DNA of 13,596 bases, taken from Gemmatimonadaceae bacterium (lineage in GTDB: Bacteria > Gemmatimonadota > Gemmatimonadetes > Gemmatimonadales > Gemmatimonadaceae). The DNA is taken from NCBI GenBank assembly GCA_013820975.1, contig JACDHQ010000009.1, forward strand, positions 1-13,596, written 5' to 3'. The position numbers were made by a program, and so were the translations under genes. The notes under the pieces were generated by a model, which was not told the origin of the DNA, searched no databases, and worked only from the letters and a program-made list of their open reading frames with translations. Positions 6,582 through 13,596 of this stretch are shown here, piece by piece; position 1 is the first letter of the stretch; each line of letters opens with the position of its first letter.

Positions 6582-7811
6582 TCAGGAGGCGAGCGTCGAC
6601 GAATCTCCGGCGACTCGCTCCTGCGGCTCCTTCCCGTGAACCGGTACTCGCGACAGCCGCACCGGCGTCGGTCGGGCGCGAAGCCGCGTCCGGGGGCTGC
6701 CCGCTTCCTCGTCCCCCAGTATGGCGTGCGCGGCGCGAAGCACGTCCTCCGCGGCGATCCCATCCATGGTGTCGGAGGGCGCTCCCTCGTACTCCCAACC
6801 CAGGTAAAGGTAGCCGGCGCCCGGGTGCGTGGACACGATGGGCATCACATGCTCGCCGATGGGGCCCCACCGCTGCACCGGAGTCGGCCCTTCGAGCGAG
6901 ATCACCGGCGTGCCCACGACCGCGGCCATGTGCATCACGCCCGTATTGACGCTGATCACGAGCTCGCTGCGCCGCAGCAGTTCGAGGGTCTGCGCCAGGT
7001 CGAGCTTGCCCGAGAGATCGTGAACCCGGACGCTCGCCGCGTTCAGCTCGCGGTGGAACTCCGCCGTGGCATCCCGGTCGTCCTGGCCGCCCGTCAGCAC
7101 CACGTCGTGGCCGCCTGTCACCAGCGACTCGATGACGGCCCGCCACCGCTCGGCGCCCCACTCCTTCCAGGATCCGTTGAAGCCGGCGGACCAGAGATGG
7201 CAGACGATGAACGGGCGCATCGGCAGCAGCGCCCGCGGCACGGGCTCACCCTTGCCGAGCAGCGGCGCCGACGTGCTGCGATAACCGGCGGCTTCGGCGA
7301 GGCGCCGATAGTTGTCGATCTCGTGGACCGCGCGCGAATGGTCGACGATCCGGTCGTAGGCGAAGTGACGCCACTGGCCCGCGGTGCGGAACCCGATCGT
7401 GTGCTGCGCACGGGCAAGCGCGGCGAGGATCGCATTGATGCGCGGCCACGGTCCAAAGTCGAGCAGCACGTCGAAGCGGTACCGGCGCAGCGTCGAAAGT
7501 GCCCGCAGCGGGTGCGTCATCGGGAGCGTGACGACCTCCTGTACCCCGTCGATCAGCTTCGCCGCGGCGGCGTTGGCTTCGCCGGTGATCAGGTACACTT
7601 CCACCTGCGGGTCCTTCACGATGTCGCGAACGATCGCCGACAGCAGCACGGTGTCGCCGATGCCGGCCGTCTTCAGGAGCCCGATGCGGATGATGTCACG
7701 CGGTGGTGGACGGCGGCGGAACGCTCGTAGCAGCGCCAACGCCGCCACGACTGGAATTCCGAGATACCGATCCAGAACGCGAAGCAATCGATTGTTTCGT
7801 TCAGTTGCCAT
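6582..7811 (-). CDS. Glycosyltransferase family 9 (heptosyltransferase-like)
   Basis: GT-B glycosyltransferase of 409 residues resembling ADP-heptose:LPS heptosyltransferases. Visible landmarks are I-R-I-G-L-L-K-T-A-G-I-G-D-T (41-54, the family's N-terminal strand and GDT), a K-E-W-G-A-E-R-W motif (216-223), G-K-L-D-L-A-Q-T-L-E-L-L (268-279) and the donor site T-G-V-M-H-M-A-A-V-V-G-T-P (290-302) followed by P-T-P-V-Q-R-W-G-P. The residue before T-G is Asn where many relatives have Asp. A hydrophobic patch (18-30) precedes the catalytic fold and could associate with the membrane. The last ~40 residues are basic, Pro-rich and probably disordered. In an exopolysaccharide operon it need not use heptose. 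ATG 7811 has no Shine-Dalgarno; instead the leader carries an anti-SD-like ACCTCCTT. It is separated from the upstream Wzi gene by 174 nt, the largest gap in the operon. Confidence 0.9.
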   Translation of the reverse strand: MATERNNRLLRVLDRYLGIPVVAALALLRAFRRRPPPRDIIRIGLLKTAGIGDTVLLSAIVRDIVKDPQVEVYLITGEANAAAAKLIDGVQEVVTLPMTHPLRALSTLRRYRFDVLLDFGPWPRINAILAALARAQHTIGFRTAGQWRHFAYDRIVDHSRAVHEIDNYRRLAEAAGYRSTSAPLLGKGEPVPRALLPMRPFIVCHLWSAGFNGSWKEWGAERWRAVIESLVTGGHDVVLTGGQDDRDATAEFHRELNAASVRVHDLSGKLDLAQTLELLRRSELVISVNTGVMHMAAVVGTPVISLEGPTPVQRWGPIGEHVMPIVSTHPGAGYLYLGWEYEGAPSDTMDGIAAEDVLRAAHAILGDEEAGSPRTRLRARPTPVRLSRVPVHGKEPQERVAGDSSTLAS

Positions 7812-7985
7812 GCACGAAGGAGGTAGTTCAGCGTCAGGAACCTAGTACCGCGGCACGTCGGACGGTAACCGGATCACCGTTCGGACGGCGCCGGCAGGTA
7901 TGATGCGTTCGGTAATCTCAAGGCCGGCACTGCTTGCTTGCGAGTCTCGTGCCCGGGAGGCGGCCCTGCGCCACGGGCGGGCGGC
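7812..7985 (-). other. 174-nt intra-operon spacer with possible regulatory structure
   Basis: This is the only long gap inside an otherwise tightly packed operon. It holds an imperfect hairpin (7857-7886) and an ACCTCCTT element (7824-7817) next to the GT9 start. No reading frame with protein character fills it. It may be a processing, attenuation or secondary promoter region, but no clear -35/-10 pair is visible. Confidence 0.4.
7857..7886. repeat. Imperfect inverted repeat upstream of GT9
   Basis: On the plus strand GTCGGACGGT (7857-7866) faces ACCGTTCGGAC (7876-7886) across a 9-nt loop. The inner five pairs are perfect and the outer arm pairs with one bulge or mismatch. No T-run follows on the minus strand, so termination is not strongly indicated. 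It could be an operator or an RNA element. Confidence 0.4.
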
Positions 7986-9653
7986 TTACCAGAACCCGAG
8001 GACGAGCGAAAGCTGTCCCAGTTTGTTTGTCCGCGACCTGCCCGCCGCAAAACCCGCGTTGGCCACTCGCTCGATGCCCGCCTCTGCCTGAAGACGAGCG
8101 CGTCCGACGACCCGGTCGACCACGAGCCCCGCGACCAACCTCGCCCGGCGTTCCTCGGGATTGTCCACCGTCTTGACGAATTGCCAGCCGGCATCGTTTG
8201 GACCCGAGGTGGTGATCACGTACACGTCGCCACTCCGGCGCTCGAGGGCCGCAGTCACGGTCGCCGACGCACGGCCCGCGGGATCCCATCTCAGGCGACC
8301 GAGGCCGGCCTCCCCGCGAGGGCCGAGCGGCAGGCCCAGGATGGCCCCGTTGAACGTCACGCCCGACAGGAACTGTCCGTGTTGGTAGTACCGCAGGCCG
8401 GTGTGCTGGTACTCTGCATCGATGCGAAACGCGCCGTTCGGTCCCAACCCGGGCAATGTGATCCCGGTCACGAAGCCGTTCTCCTCCCAGAGGGAGCTCA
8501 CGATGCGCCTGGCATCGAAGTCGTCGAGCATCCCATCGTAGTAGAGCTCGACGCCGGGAAGCGTGAGTCGCAGGTCCACCCCGGCCAGCTTGTTCGAGAT
8601 GAGCAGGTCGCGATCCTGAAGCACCAGCACGTCGATGATCGTGAGCACATCGACGACCCGTTCGTGAAACTTCGCCTCCGGGCCTCCCTGCCCCCCCTGC
8701 TGCGACAGCAGTGACGCCCCGACCTCCAGCCACGGCCGCGGCCGGAACGACATCTTCCAGCCGGCGAGCCGGGCGTGCGGAAAGTTCTGACGCGGGCCCA
8801 GGTCGGCCAGGAAGATGGATCCGCTGGCAGGACCCAGCAGGCGCAGGAACGACGGCAGGGTCGCCGGGACGTCGTTGCCAACCCGAACCATGTCGAGGGC
8901 CGGCGCGTTCCGTGTCGTGAACGGACCGCCCGTGATTCCCTGGCCGTACAGGACCGGCTGCCGGCCAACCTGAAGCACGATGTTGTTCACCCCCGCCGTC
9001 AGGCTGAGGGAATGGACACGAGGTGTGCCAGGATATGAGCGAACGGGCTCGTCGCCCGTCGGGCCGGCAACGATGTGTGCCGCAAATGCCACATGGGAGC
9101 CCAGCTCGCCACTCGCTGCGGCTTCACTGGCCACGGTGGACCGCAAGCTCAAGCGACGTCCGCTGCGCAGCTCCGCAAGCGGGTTGATCACCGCGTCGAT
9201 GGTGCCAAGTCCGACGTCGCCTACGGGCCGGGCGGGGCTATCGAGTTCCGTTACAGTGAGCGCCAGCCCATCTATTCGCGCCGTGACACCGCGGGCCGTG
9301 ACACCGGAGATCGCCCCGCCGACGGGCGCAAGCTGCAGGTCGCCCGGCCCGACCGATATGGACTCGATGATCCGGGCGATCCGCGGTCGATCGCTCCGGC
9401 CGACGACGCTCGTATCATCGAGGCGGGACGATGCCTCTGCGGCGATCCGGGCGATCTCCCGCCTGGAATAGGGGCGCTGTCCGACGATCGCCGTCCGTAC
9501 GATCCCTTCGGCGATCAGGGCATCCACCCGGTCGTATGTTCGGGCATCGAGCGGCACCTGGGGCGTCACCTGTGCCCCGCCCTGCTGCGACGCCGCGGCC
9601 GTGACGAAGGCTGCCACCGCGAGGCAGTGGATCAGCGTCGTACGACTGCTCAC
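7986..9653 (-). CDS. Wzi-family capsule assembly / outer-membrane beta-barrel protein
   Basis: Predicted outer-membrane protein of 555 residues. In enteric bacteria Wzi is a beta-barrel that helps anchor or assemble surface capsule. The sequence begins with a signal peptide (hydrophobic 7-22, probable cleavage before residue 30). A helical N-terminal region follows with the family pattern D-R-V-D-A-L-I-A-E-G and R-P-Y-S-R-R-E-I (41-67), then alternating beta strands to a C-terminal L-S-L-V-L-G-F-W ending in an aromatic residue, typical of barrels. The stretch 227-258 (V-G-R-Q-P-V-L-Y-G-Q-G, then L-D-M-V-R-V) is the most Wzi-like. The GTG at 9653 is chosen because it overlaps the upstream TGA as GTGA and directly precedes the signal peptide; the frame upstream is a shadow of the Wzz/Wzc-like gene. 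No Shine-Dalgarno is visible, so coupling is likely. Assignment is to a family, not a tested function. Confidence 0.82.
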   Translation of the reverse strand: MSSRTTLIHCLAVAAFVTAAASQQGGAQVTPQVPLDARTYDRVDALIAEGIVRTAIVGQRPYSRREIARIAAEASSRLDDTSVVGRSDRPRIARIIESISVGPGDLQLAPVGGAISGVTARGVTARIDGLALTVTELDSPARPVGDVGLGTIDAVINPLAELRSGRRLSLRSTVASEAAASGELGSHVAFAAHIVAGPTGDEPVRSYPGTPRVHSLSLTAGVNNIVLQVGRQPVLYGQGITGGPFTTRNAPALDMVRVGNDVPATLPSFLRLLGPASGSIFLADLGPRQNFPHARLAGWKMSFRPRPWLEVGASLLSQQGGQGGPEAKFHERVVDVLTIIDVLVLQDRDLLISNKLAGVDLRLTLPGVELYYDGMLDDFDARRIVSSLWEENGFVTGITLPGLGPNGAFRIDAEYQHTGLRYYQHGQFLSGVTFNGAILGLPLGPRGEAGLGRLRWDPAGRASATVTAALERRSGDVYVITTSGPNDAGWQFVKTVDNPEERRARLVAGLVVDRVVGRARLQAEAGIERVANAGFAAGRSRTNKLGQLSLVLGFW

Positions 9654-11647
9654 GCTCGGAGGAGGGCCGCGTCGCTGGTGCGGTTCATCACGACGCCCGC
9701 GCACGGCACCTCGAGGTGACGAAGCGCGGCGACCGTTCCCATCAACTCCCGGCGGTCGACTCGATCCGCCGGCGCGACGAGCAGGACGGGGCGGCTGTTG
9801 GCGAGCGCCGCCGCCGTTGCATCGGCGTCGAGCTGAGGCAGGCGCACGATCACGAGGCCATGCTCCGCCTCGAGCCGCTTGATCGTCGGTCCCACCATCG
9901 TGTCGGCGACACCGGCGGCATCCGACAGGTCGAGCACGGTGGCGGTGATACCGCGCGCCATCGCTGTCCGGGCCAGGCGCTCCGCGACACCGGCCGTGCT
10001 CGTTCGCACGTCGAGCGGCAACAGCAGCACGGTTCGAGTGTCATCACCGCTGCCCACGAGCAGTGGCGCGCCCCGCTCGAGCAGCACAGTCGGCATGCCG
10101 ACGATGCGCTCGATCGCACGTGGATCATCCACCCAGCGTCCCACCGTCCCGCCGATCAGCACGATCAGGATGCCGGCGATCAGGCCACCGCCGACTCCCG
10201 CCGTGAGCGTTGCCGCGCGCGGCGGAAACTGCGCCTTCTTCGCCGGCTTGGCTGCGTCGAGCACCGTGGCATCGCCGCCCTCGCCGACCGCCGCGAGGCG
10301 TGCCTCGACCAACTGGGCCTGCAGGGCTCCGTGGATCTGGTTGAGCCGGACCACCTCGCGCTGCCGCCTCCCGCCTGCCACCATCGCGGCCGGGAGTGCA
10401 CTCAGCGAGGTCCGAAGCGTGTCGAGCTGGCGGCCAAGGTCGTTGCGCTGCCGCTCGAGTGACGTCTGATACGCCCGAGCCATTGGAACGAGCTGCCCTT
10501 CGAGCGACGCAATGCTGCGGTCCATCGCGACGACTTCCGCATCCGTCTCGAGGCGGCGCTCGAGCAGCCTGAGGCGCTCCGTTTCCAGCTGCGCCATCTG
10601 CGAGAGGAGATCGTTGATCGCCGGACTCCGAAGGAACGACGGATACGCGGCCAGCTGTCTCGCCGACATGCGCCCCTGCGCAACCTGGTCCATGAGCTGG
10701 AGCAGCGCACCACGCTCCACGTCGATCGTACCCACTTCCTTGCGAAGATCGCCCGCTGCTTCGAGCTGGATCTTGCTGATCGTCGTCCCGTCCACGAGGC
10801 CGCTCGATTCCTGGAACGACTGCAGCGCCAGCTCGGCTCCGCCAAGCTGGTCGCGCACGCTGTCCAGCTGCGCCGTGAGGAACTCGACCTTGTGACGATT
10901 GGTGCCGCGGTCGGTGGTGCGCCGCCGTGCGAGATACGCCGCGGCGAGACTGTTCGGCACGGCGGACGCCGTGAGTGAATCGCGTCCGCTGTACGCGACC
11001 TCGATCACCTCGCCCTTCCCCTTGCTGACGTCGAGGCGGCGCGAGACGCGCTGAATGGCATCCTCGCGATCGAAGATGCGGAGGGTGACCTGCTGCAGGT
11101 TGTCGGCGGCAGGTGCAAGCTGCACGACGCCGCGTGCGACCCGAACCGTTCGCGACGACAGCACGTCGCCGTCGCCGGTTGCCCATCCGTCGCCGCGCCG
11201 CTCGAGCGTCACCTTGACGTCCTTGAACGACCCCGGGAGCCTCACCTGCTCGACGACGTCGGACGCCGGCATTCCGGCAGGGTCACGAACCTCGACCTGC
11301 AGGTGGAGCGAATCGACGATCTGCCCTATGAGGGCCCGGCTCGAGAGGATCTCGACTTCGGTGTTGAGGTCGGCACGTCCCGCTCCACCCGGGAGCAATC
11401 CGCCCCCAGCCGATGAGGCCGCATCGCCAAGCCCGAGCCGCGCGAGGAGCGATGCGCCGCCGCCCTGGTCCGACCGCACGACCACGGTCGTCACTCCCTC
11501 GAAGCGACGTGGCACGAGCCAAAGCACGAGGACTCCTATCAGCAGGCCGATGCCCACCGAGATGCCGATTGTCCGCCAGCCGCGGCCAAGCGACCTCCCG
11601 ACTTCCACCAGATCCACGGTGTCCGATGCGGCACTCACTCGATTCAT
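9650..11647 (-). CDS. Wzz/Wzc-like polysaccharide co-polymerase with degenerate kinase-like C-terminal domain
   Basis: Inner-membrane polysaccharide co-polymerase of 665 residues that would control chain length and link synthesis to the export channel. A Wzz domain starts with TM1 (27-45) followed by a periplasmic region. Long coiled-coil segments span about 245-320 and 340-450. A GNVR-like R-Q-R-E-V-V-R-L-N-Q (428-437) and an F-P-P-R motif (474-477) precede TM2 (481-501). The cytoplasmic part (505-665) has the shape of a BY-kinase/MinD-like P-loop domain: T-R-T-V-L-L-L-P-L-D (537-546), T-V-L-D-L-S-D (570-576), H-G-L-V-I-V (596-601) and V-P-C-A-G-V-V-M-N (647-655). It lacks the G-x4-G-K-S/T Walker A, the Walker B Asp is replaced (R602), and no C-terminal Tyr cluster exists. 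So it is probably not a kinase. ATG 11647 overlaps the upstream TGA (ATGA). Confidence 0.9.
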   Translation of the reverse strand: MNRVSAASDTVDLVEVGRSLGRGWRTIGISVGIGLLIGVLVLWLVPRRFEGVTTVVVRSDQGGGASLLARLGLGDAASSAGGGLLPGGAGRADLNTEVEILSSRALIGQIVDSLHLQVEVRDPAGMPASDVVEQVRLPGSFKDVKVTLERRGDGWATGDGDVLSSRTVRVARGVVQLAPAADNLQQVTLRIFDREDAIQRVSRRLDVSKGKGEVIEVAYSGRDSLTASAVPNSLAAAYLARRRTTDRGTNRHKVEFLTAQLDSVRDQLGGAELALQSFQESSGLVDGTTISKIQLEAAGDLRKEVGTIDVERGALLQLMDQVAQGRMSARQLAAYPSFLRSPAINDLLSQMAQLETERLRLLERRLETDAEVVAMDRSIASLEGQLVPMARAYQTSLERQRNDLGRQLDTLRTSLSALPAAMVAGGRRQREVVRLNQIHGALQAQLVEARLAAVGEGGDATVLDAAKPAKKAQFPPRAATLTAGVGGGLIAGILIVLIGGTVGRWVDDPRAIERIVGMPTVLLERGAPLLVGSGDDTRTVLLLPLDVRTSTAGVAERLARTAMARGITATVLDLSDAAGVADTMVGPTIKRLEAEHGLVIVRLPQLDADATAAALANSRPVLLVAPADRVDRRELMGTVAALRHLEVPCAGVVMNRTSDAALLRA

Positions 11648-12282
11648 TTTTTCAGGAGGGATACGGCGTACGAGATGAACAGGAATGCCGTACTGGCGAC
11701 CGGGAGCGCGTTCAATGCGAGCCAGCTCTTCCGCCCCACCACTACCTGGTCGCCCGATCGGAGGTCGATCGCGGATCCGACCTCGCGCTCCCATTCCCTG
11801 ACGGGGATCTCGGCACCGGCCCGGACGATCGCCACCTTCTTCGTGTGGCCGTATTCGTTCAGTCCGCCCGCCTGTGCGATGAGATCGCGCAGGGTCGTCG
11901 CAAGGTTCAGGTGGTATACCCCGGGGCGATGCACTGCACCCTGGATGGTCACACGCCGCAGCCCCTGGACGTTCACCACGGGGTCACGAAGGAAGGTCTG
12001 GTACCGCGCCAGCAGCGTATCCCGGACTCCGGCGATCGTCAGTTGCCCGACATTCACCGTGCCGATCCGAGGAAGCGACACTTCACCGCGCTCGTTCACC
12101 ATCACGCTGTCGCCGAGGAGCGGTTCGCGCGCGACACGAACGACGATCTGGTCGCCAGGAAAGATGAGCGACTGCGCCGCACGCTCCATCGACGTGGTGG
12201 ACGGCGCGACCTGGGCGGGAAGCCCGGCGGCGGACACCACGGTTGCATAAATTACCAGAATGGCCAAACGACTGTTTTTCAT
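11644..12282 (-). CDS. Wza-like polysaccharide biosynthesis/export protein (Poly_export + SLBB)
   Basis: Export-conduit protein of 212 residues that would form or gate the periplasmic/outer-membrane channel for the polymer. ATG 12282 starts a signal peptide (hydrophobic 6-19, then L-P-A-Q-V). The Poly_export domain (about 38-105) has F-P-G-D-Q-I-V-V-R-V, L-P-R-I-G-T-V-N-V and the T-F-L-R-D-P-V-V-N-V ending. One SLBB domain follows (108-152) with G-A-V-H-R-P-G-V-Y and L-I-A-Q-A-G-G-L. Residues 187-210 are a hydrophobic C-terminal helix, comparable in position to the membrane-spanning helix of Wza. It is shorter than E. coli Wza, with a single SLBB and no lipobox Cys, as in many compact systems. 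First gene of the minus operon; its TGA overlaps the next ATG. No strong Shine-Dalgarno is visible. Confidence 0.92.
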   Translation of the reverse strand: MKNSRLAILVIYATVVSAAGLPAQVAPSTTSMERAAQSLIFPGDQIVVRVAREPLLGDSVMVNERGEVSLPRIGTVNVGQLTIAGVRDTLLARYQTFLRDPVVNVQGLRRVTIQGAVHRPGVYHLNLATTLRDLIAQAGGLNEYGHTKKVAIVRAGAEIPVREWEREVGSAIDLRSGDQVVVGRKSWLALNALPVASTAFLFISYAVSLLKK

Positions 12283-12408
12283 GGCTGGCCTAAAGCTAAC
12301 ATGTAACGAGGCATCGGGTTGCAACGGACGATGGCAGGGCGCCGCGATAGCCTCCGTCCTGCCGGTCGGACCTCGCCCACAATTTTCCGCAGCCACCGCT
12401 CGGCACTG
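12283..12408. promoter_or_regulatory. Divergent promoter region between the export operon and the second Wzi gene
   Basis: This 126-nt spacer separates head-to-head genes and must hold the minus-operon promoter unless transcription starts elsewhere. On the minus strand, TTGCAA (12324-12319) is followed 17 nt later by TGTTAG (12301-12296), a weak -35/-10 candidate close to the Wza-like ATG. An AT-richer patch (12380-12387) could serve the plus gene. No clear operator repeat is visible. Confidence 0.4.
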
Positions 12409-13596
12409 ATGACACCAACAACCCTTTCAGATGAGCCGCTCCGCCACGGAGCCCCGAGGTTGGCACACAGTGCCGACGTGGAGGTTCCGACCTGGTTCCA
12501 TCTGGTGGCTGCGGTCCTGCTCGCTGGCGGCATGGCGACTTCCCTCTCCGCTCAGCTGGTCCCGCACCCGGTCGGAGAGCAGGGGCGGACACGCGTACTC
12601 GACGGCCCCGGCCCTTTCGGCGGCACCGCAGCAGGCGCAGCTGACACAACGTGGTTCATCCACCCCGGCCTGCTCATCGTTCACAATACCGAGCTGCCAT
12701 CGTTCGGCAACGACGGCGCTCTCTGGGCCGGACGCGGAGCGAACCTCCTGGCCGATGCTGGCGTGGGAATCCGCCGTAGGTCAGAGTCGCTGACCCTTTC
12801 TGCCCAGTTCAGGCCGGCAGTCGTTTTCTCCCCGAATCGCCCCTTCTTCGTCTTCCCCGGCACGAGCCCTGGGCAGTCCGCCTTCTCCTCGCCCTGGAAC
12901 CGCGGCGCCGCATCCATCGACCTTCCACTGCGCTTCGGCGAACGGCCGATCACCGAGATCCACCTTGGGGAAAGCTTTGCGCAGGTGGAATGGGAGAACG
13001 CCGAGTTGGGCTTCAGCACAGCCAACCAGTGGTGGGGGCCCGGCGTACGCAACGCGCTCGTGCTCAGCGACAACGCACCCGGGTTCGCTCACTTCTTCGT
13101 CGGCACCGGCACCCCGATCCAGACCAGGGTGGGAGCTGTGGGCGCTCGAGTGCTTCTGGGCAGCCTCACCGAGTCGCGGTATTTCGATCGCGACGACGAC
13201 AACGATGCCCGGTCCATCAACGGGGCATTCCTCGAGTTCAGCCCCGCAAGGGCACCCGCACTGTCGGTCGGTCTTGCCAGGATAGTCATCGCCCCGGTTC
13301 CGACTGCCGTCGACGCCATTGCGCATGGCCTCGACTTCCTCACGAAGTGGCAGACGAGCCCGGACTCTGTGGGTGACGGTGAACCGCCTGTGTGGCGCAC
13401 CGACCAGGTCACGTCACTGTTCGTGAAGTGGGCTGCACCCACCATGGAGGTCTACGCCGAGTGGGCGCGAACCGAGTTGCCGCGATCGCTCTCGGATCTC
13501 CTCGTGACTCCCCACGCATCGCAGGGGTACACGGTCGGCCTGCAATGGTCGAATCCCGTTGGATCAGTATCGACTCCTGCCGCCGTGCGGCTGCAG
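12409..13596 (+). CDS. Second Wzi-family capsule assembly protein (3' truncated by window edge)
   Basis: An open frame of 396 codons runs without a stop to the last base. A signal peptide-like segment (about 29-49, ending S-L-S-A-Q-L) is followed by beta-rich sequence with the Wzi signature: W-A-G-R-G-A-N-L-L (105-113), F-R-P-A-V-V-F-S-P-N-R-P-F (133-145), N-Q-W-W-G-P-G (205-211), then A-L-V-L-S-D-N-A-P-G-F (215-225) and T-P-I-Q-T-R (234-239). It is closer to classic Wzi than the paralogue at 7986-9653. Start is uncertain: ATG 12409 has no Shine-Dalgarno, whereas TTG 12460 follows a GGAG with 8-nt spacing and GTG 12478 is nearer the hydrophobic core. All keep the signal sequence. Divergent from the export operon, so probably co-regulated with it. 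Confidence 0.85.
   Translation, partial: MTPTTLSDEPLRHGAPRLAHSADVEVPTWFHLVAAVLLAGGMATSLSAQLVPHPVGEQGRTRVLDGPGPFGGTAAGAADTTWFIHPGLLIVHNTELPSFGNDGALWAGRGANLLADAGVGIRRRSESLTLSAQFRPAVVFSPNRPFFVFPGTSPGQSAFSSPWNRGAASIDLPLRFGERPITEIHLGESFAQVEWENAELGFSTANQWWGPGVRNALVLSDNAPGFAHFFVGTGTPIQTRVGAVGARVLLGSLTESRYFDRDDDNDARSINGAFLEFSPARAPALSVGLARIVIAPVPTAVDAIAHGLDFLTKWQTSPDSVGDGEPPVWRTDQVTSLFVKWAAPTMEVYAEWARTELPRSLSDLLVTPHASQGYTVGLQWSNPVGSVSTPAAVRLQ

Noticed and set aside
9716..10462. Plus-strand frames opposite the Wzz/Wzc-like gene
   Set aside because: Antisense shadow, compositionally biased, no start context.
10125..11186. Second minus-strand frame of about 353 codons inside the Wzz/Wzc-like gene
   Set aside because: Same-strand frame shadow of a strong gene, with Arg/Gly/Ala-rich composition and no recognisable domain.
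1..13596. Window begins with GATC and ends with CTGCAG (restriction-site-like ends)
   Set aside because: Could hint at a cloned fragment, but four- and six-base matches at edges are easily chance and have no biological meaning here.
1..13596. CRISPR arrays, insertion sequences, tRNA/rRNA genes, phage or defence genes
   Set aside because: Looked for on both strands; no spaced direct repeats, transposase motifs, cloverleaf-like sequence or defence domains were seen.

Overview
This is a high-GC stretch of bacterial chromosome from a diderm (outer-membrane) organism. The Wza-, Wzc- and Wzi-like export proteins require an outer membrane. The overall style (GC-rich, C-ending codons, several Wzi-family proteins, few strong Shine-Dalgarno sites) would fit Gemmatimonadota. 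That placement is inference only: no rRNA or other marker gene is present.

Layout, left to right. The window opens with the last 52 codons of a transketolase (+, 2-160). A 247-nt spacer follows, then a minus-strand outer-membrane-type lipoprotein with an (EP)5 linker and HAF-like repeats (408-1796). Next is a minus-strand zinc-ribbon plus SAM methyltransferase broken by a one-base frameshift (1926-2878). After a 185-nt divergent spacer comes a second, unrelated-looking SAM methyltransferase on the plus strand (3064-3900), whose stop codon abuts the stop codon of the next gene.

From 12282 down to 3901 six minus-strand genes form the core of the window, an exopolysaccharide/capsule locus. In order of transcription they are a Wza-like export protein, a Wzz/Wzc-like co-polymerase with a degenerate kinase domain, a Wzi-family outer-membrane protein, a GT9 (heptosyltransferase-type) glycosyltransferase, a polyprenyl-phosphate sugar-1-phosphate transferase (initiating enzyme), and a GT4 glycosyltransferase. 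Three of the junctions are 4-nt overlaps of the form NTGA (ATGA, GTGA, CTGA), which implies translational coupling. Divergent from the operon, across a 126-nt spacer, is a second Wzi-family gene that runs off the right edge (12409-13596).

Working together: the initiating transferase would load the first sugar phosphate on undecaprenyl phosphate, GT4 and GT9 would add sugars, and the Wzz/Wzc-like protein would control chain length and bridge to the Wza-like periplasmic/outer-membrane conduit. The Wzi proteins would help assemble or anchor the polymer at the surface. No flippase (Wzx) or polymerase (Wzy) is in the window, so the pathway is incomplete here. The most interesting observations are the X_XXY_YYZ slippery heptamer exactly at the methyltransferase frameshift, the loss of Walker motifs in the Wzc-like protein, the ATGA/GTGA/CTGA junction series that supports a CTG start, and the two divergent Wzi paralogues. 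I saw no mobile element, CRISPR array, tRNA, rRNA or defence system.
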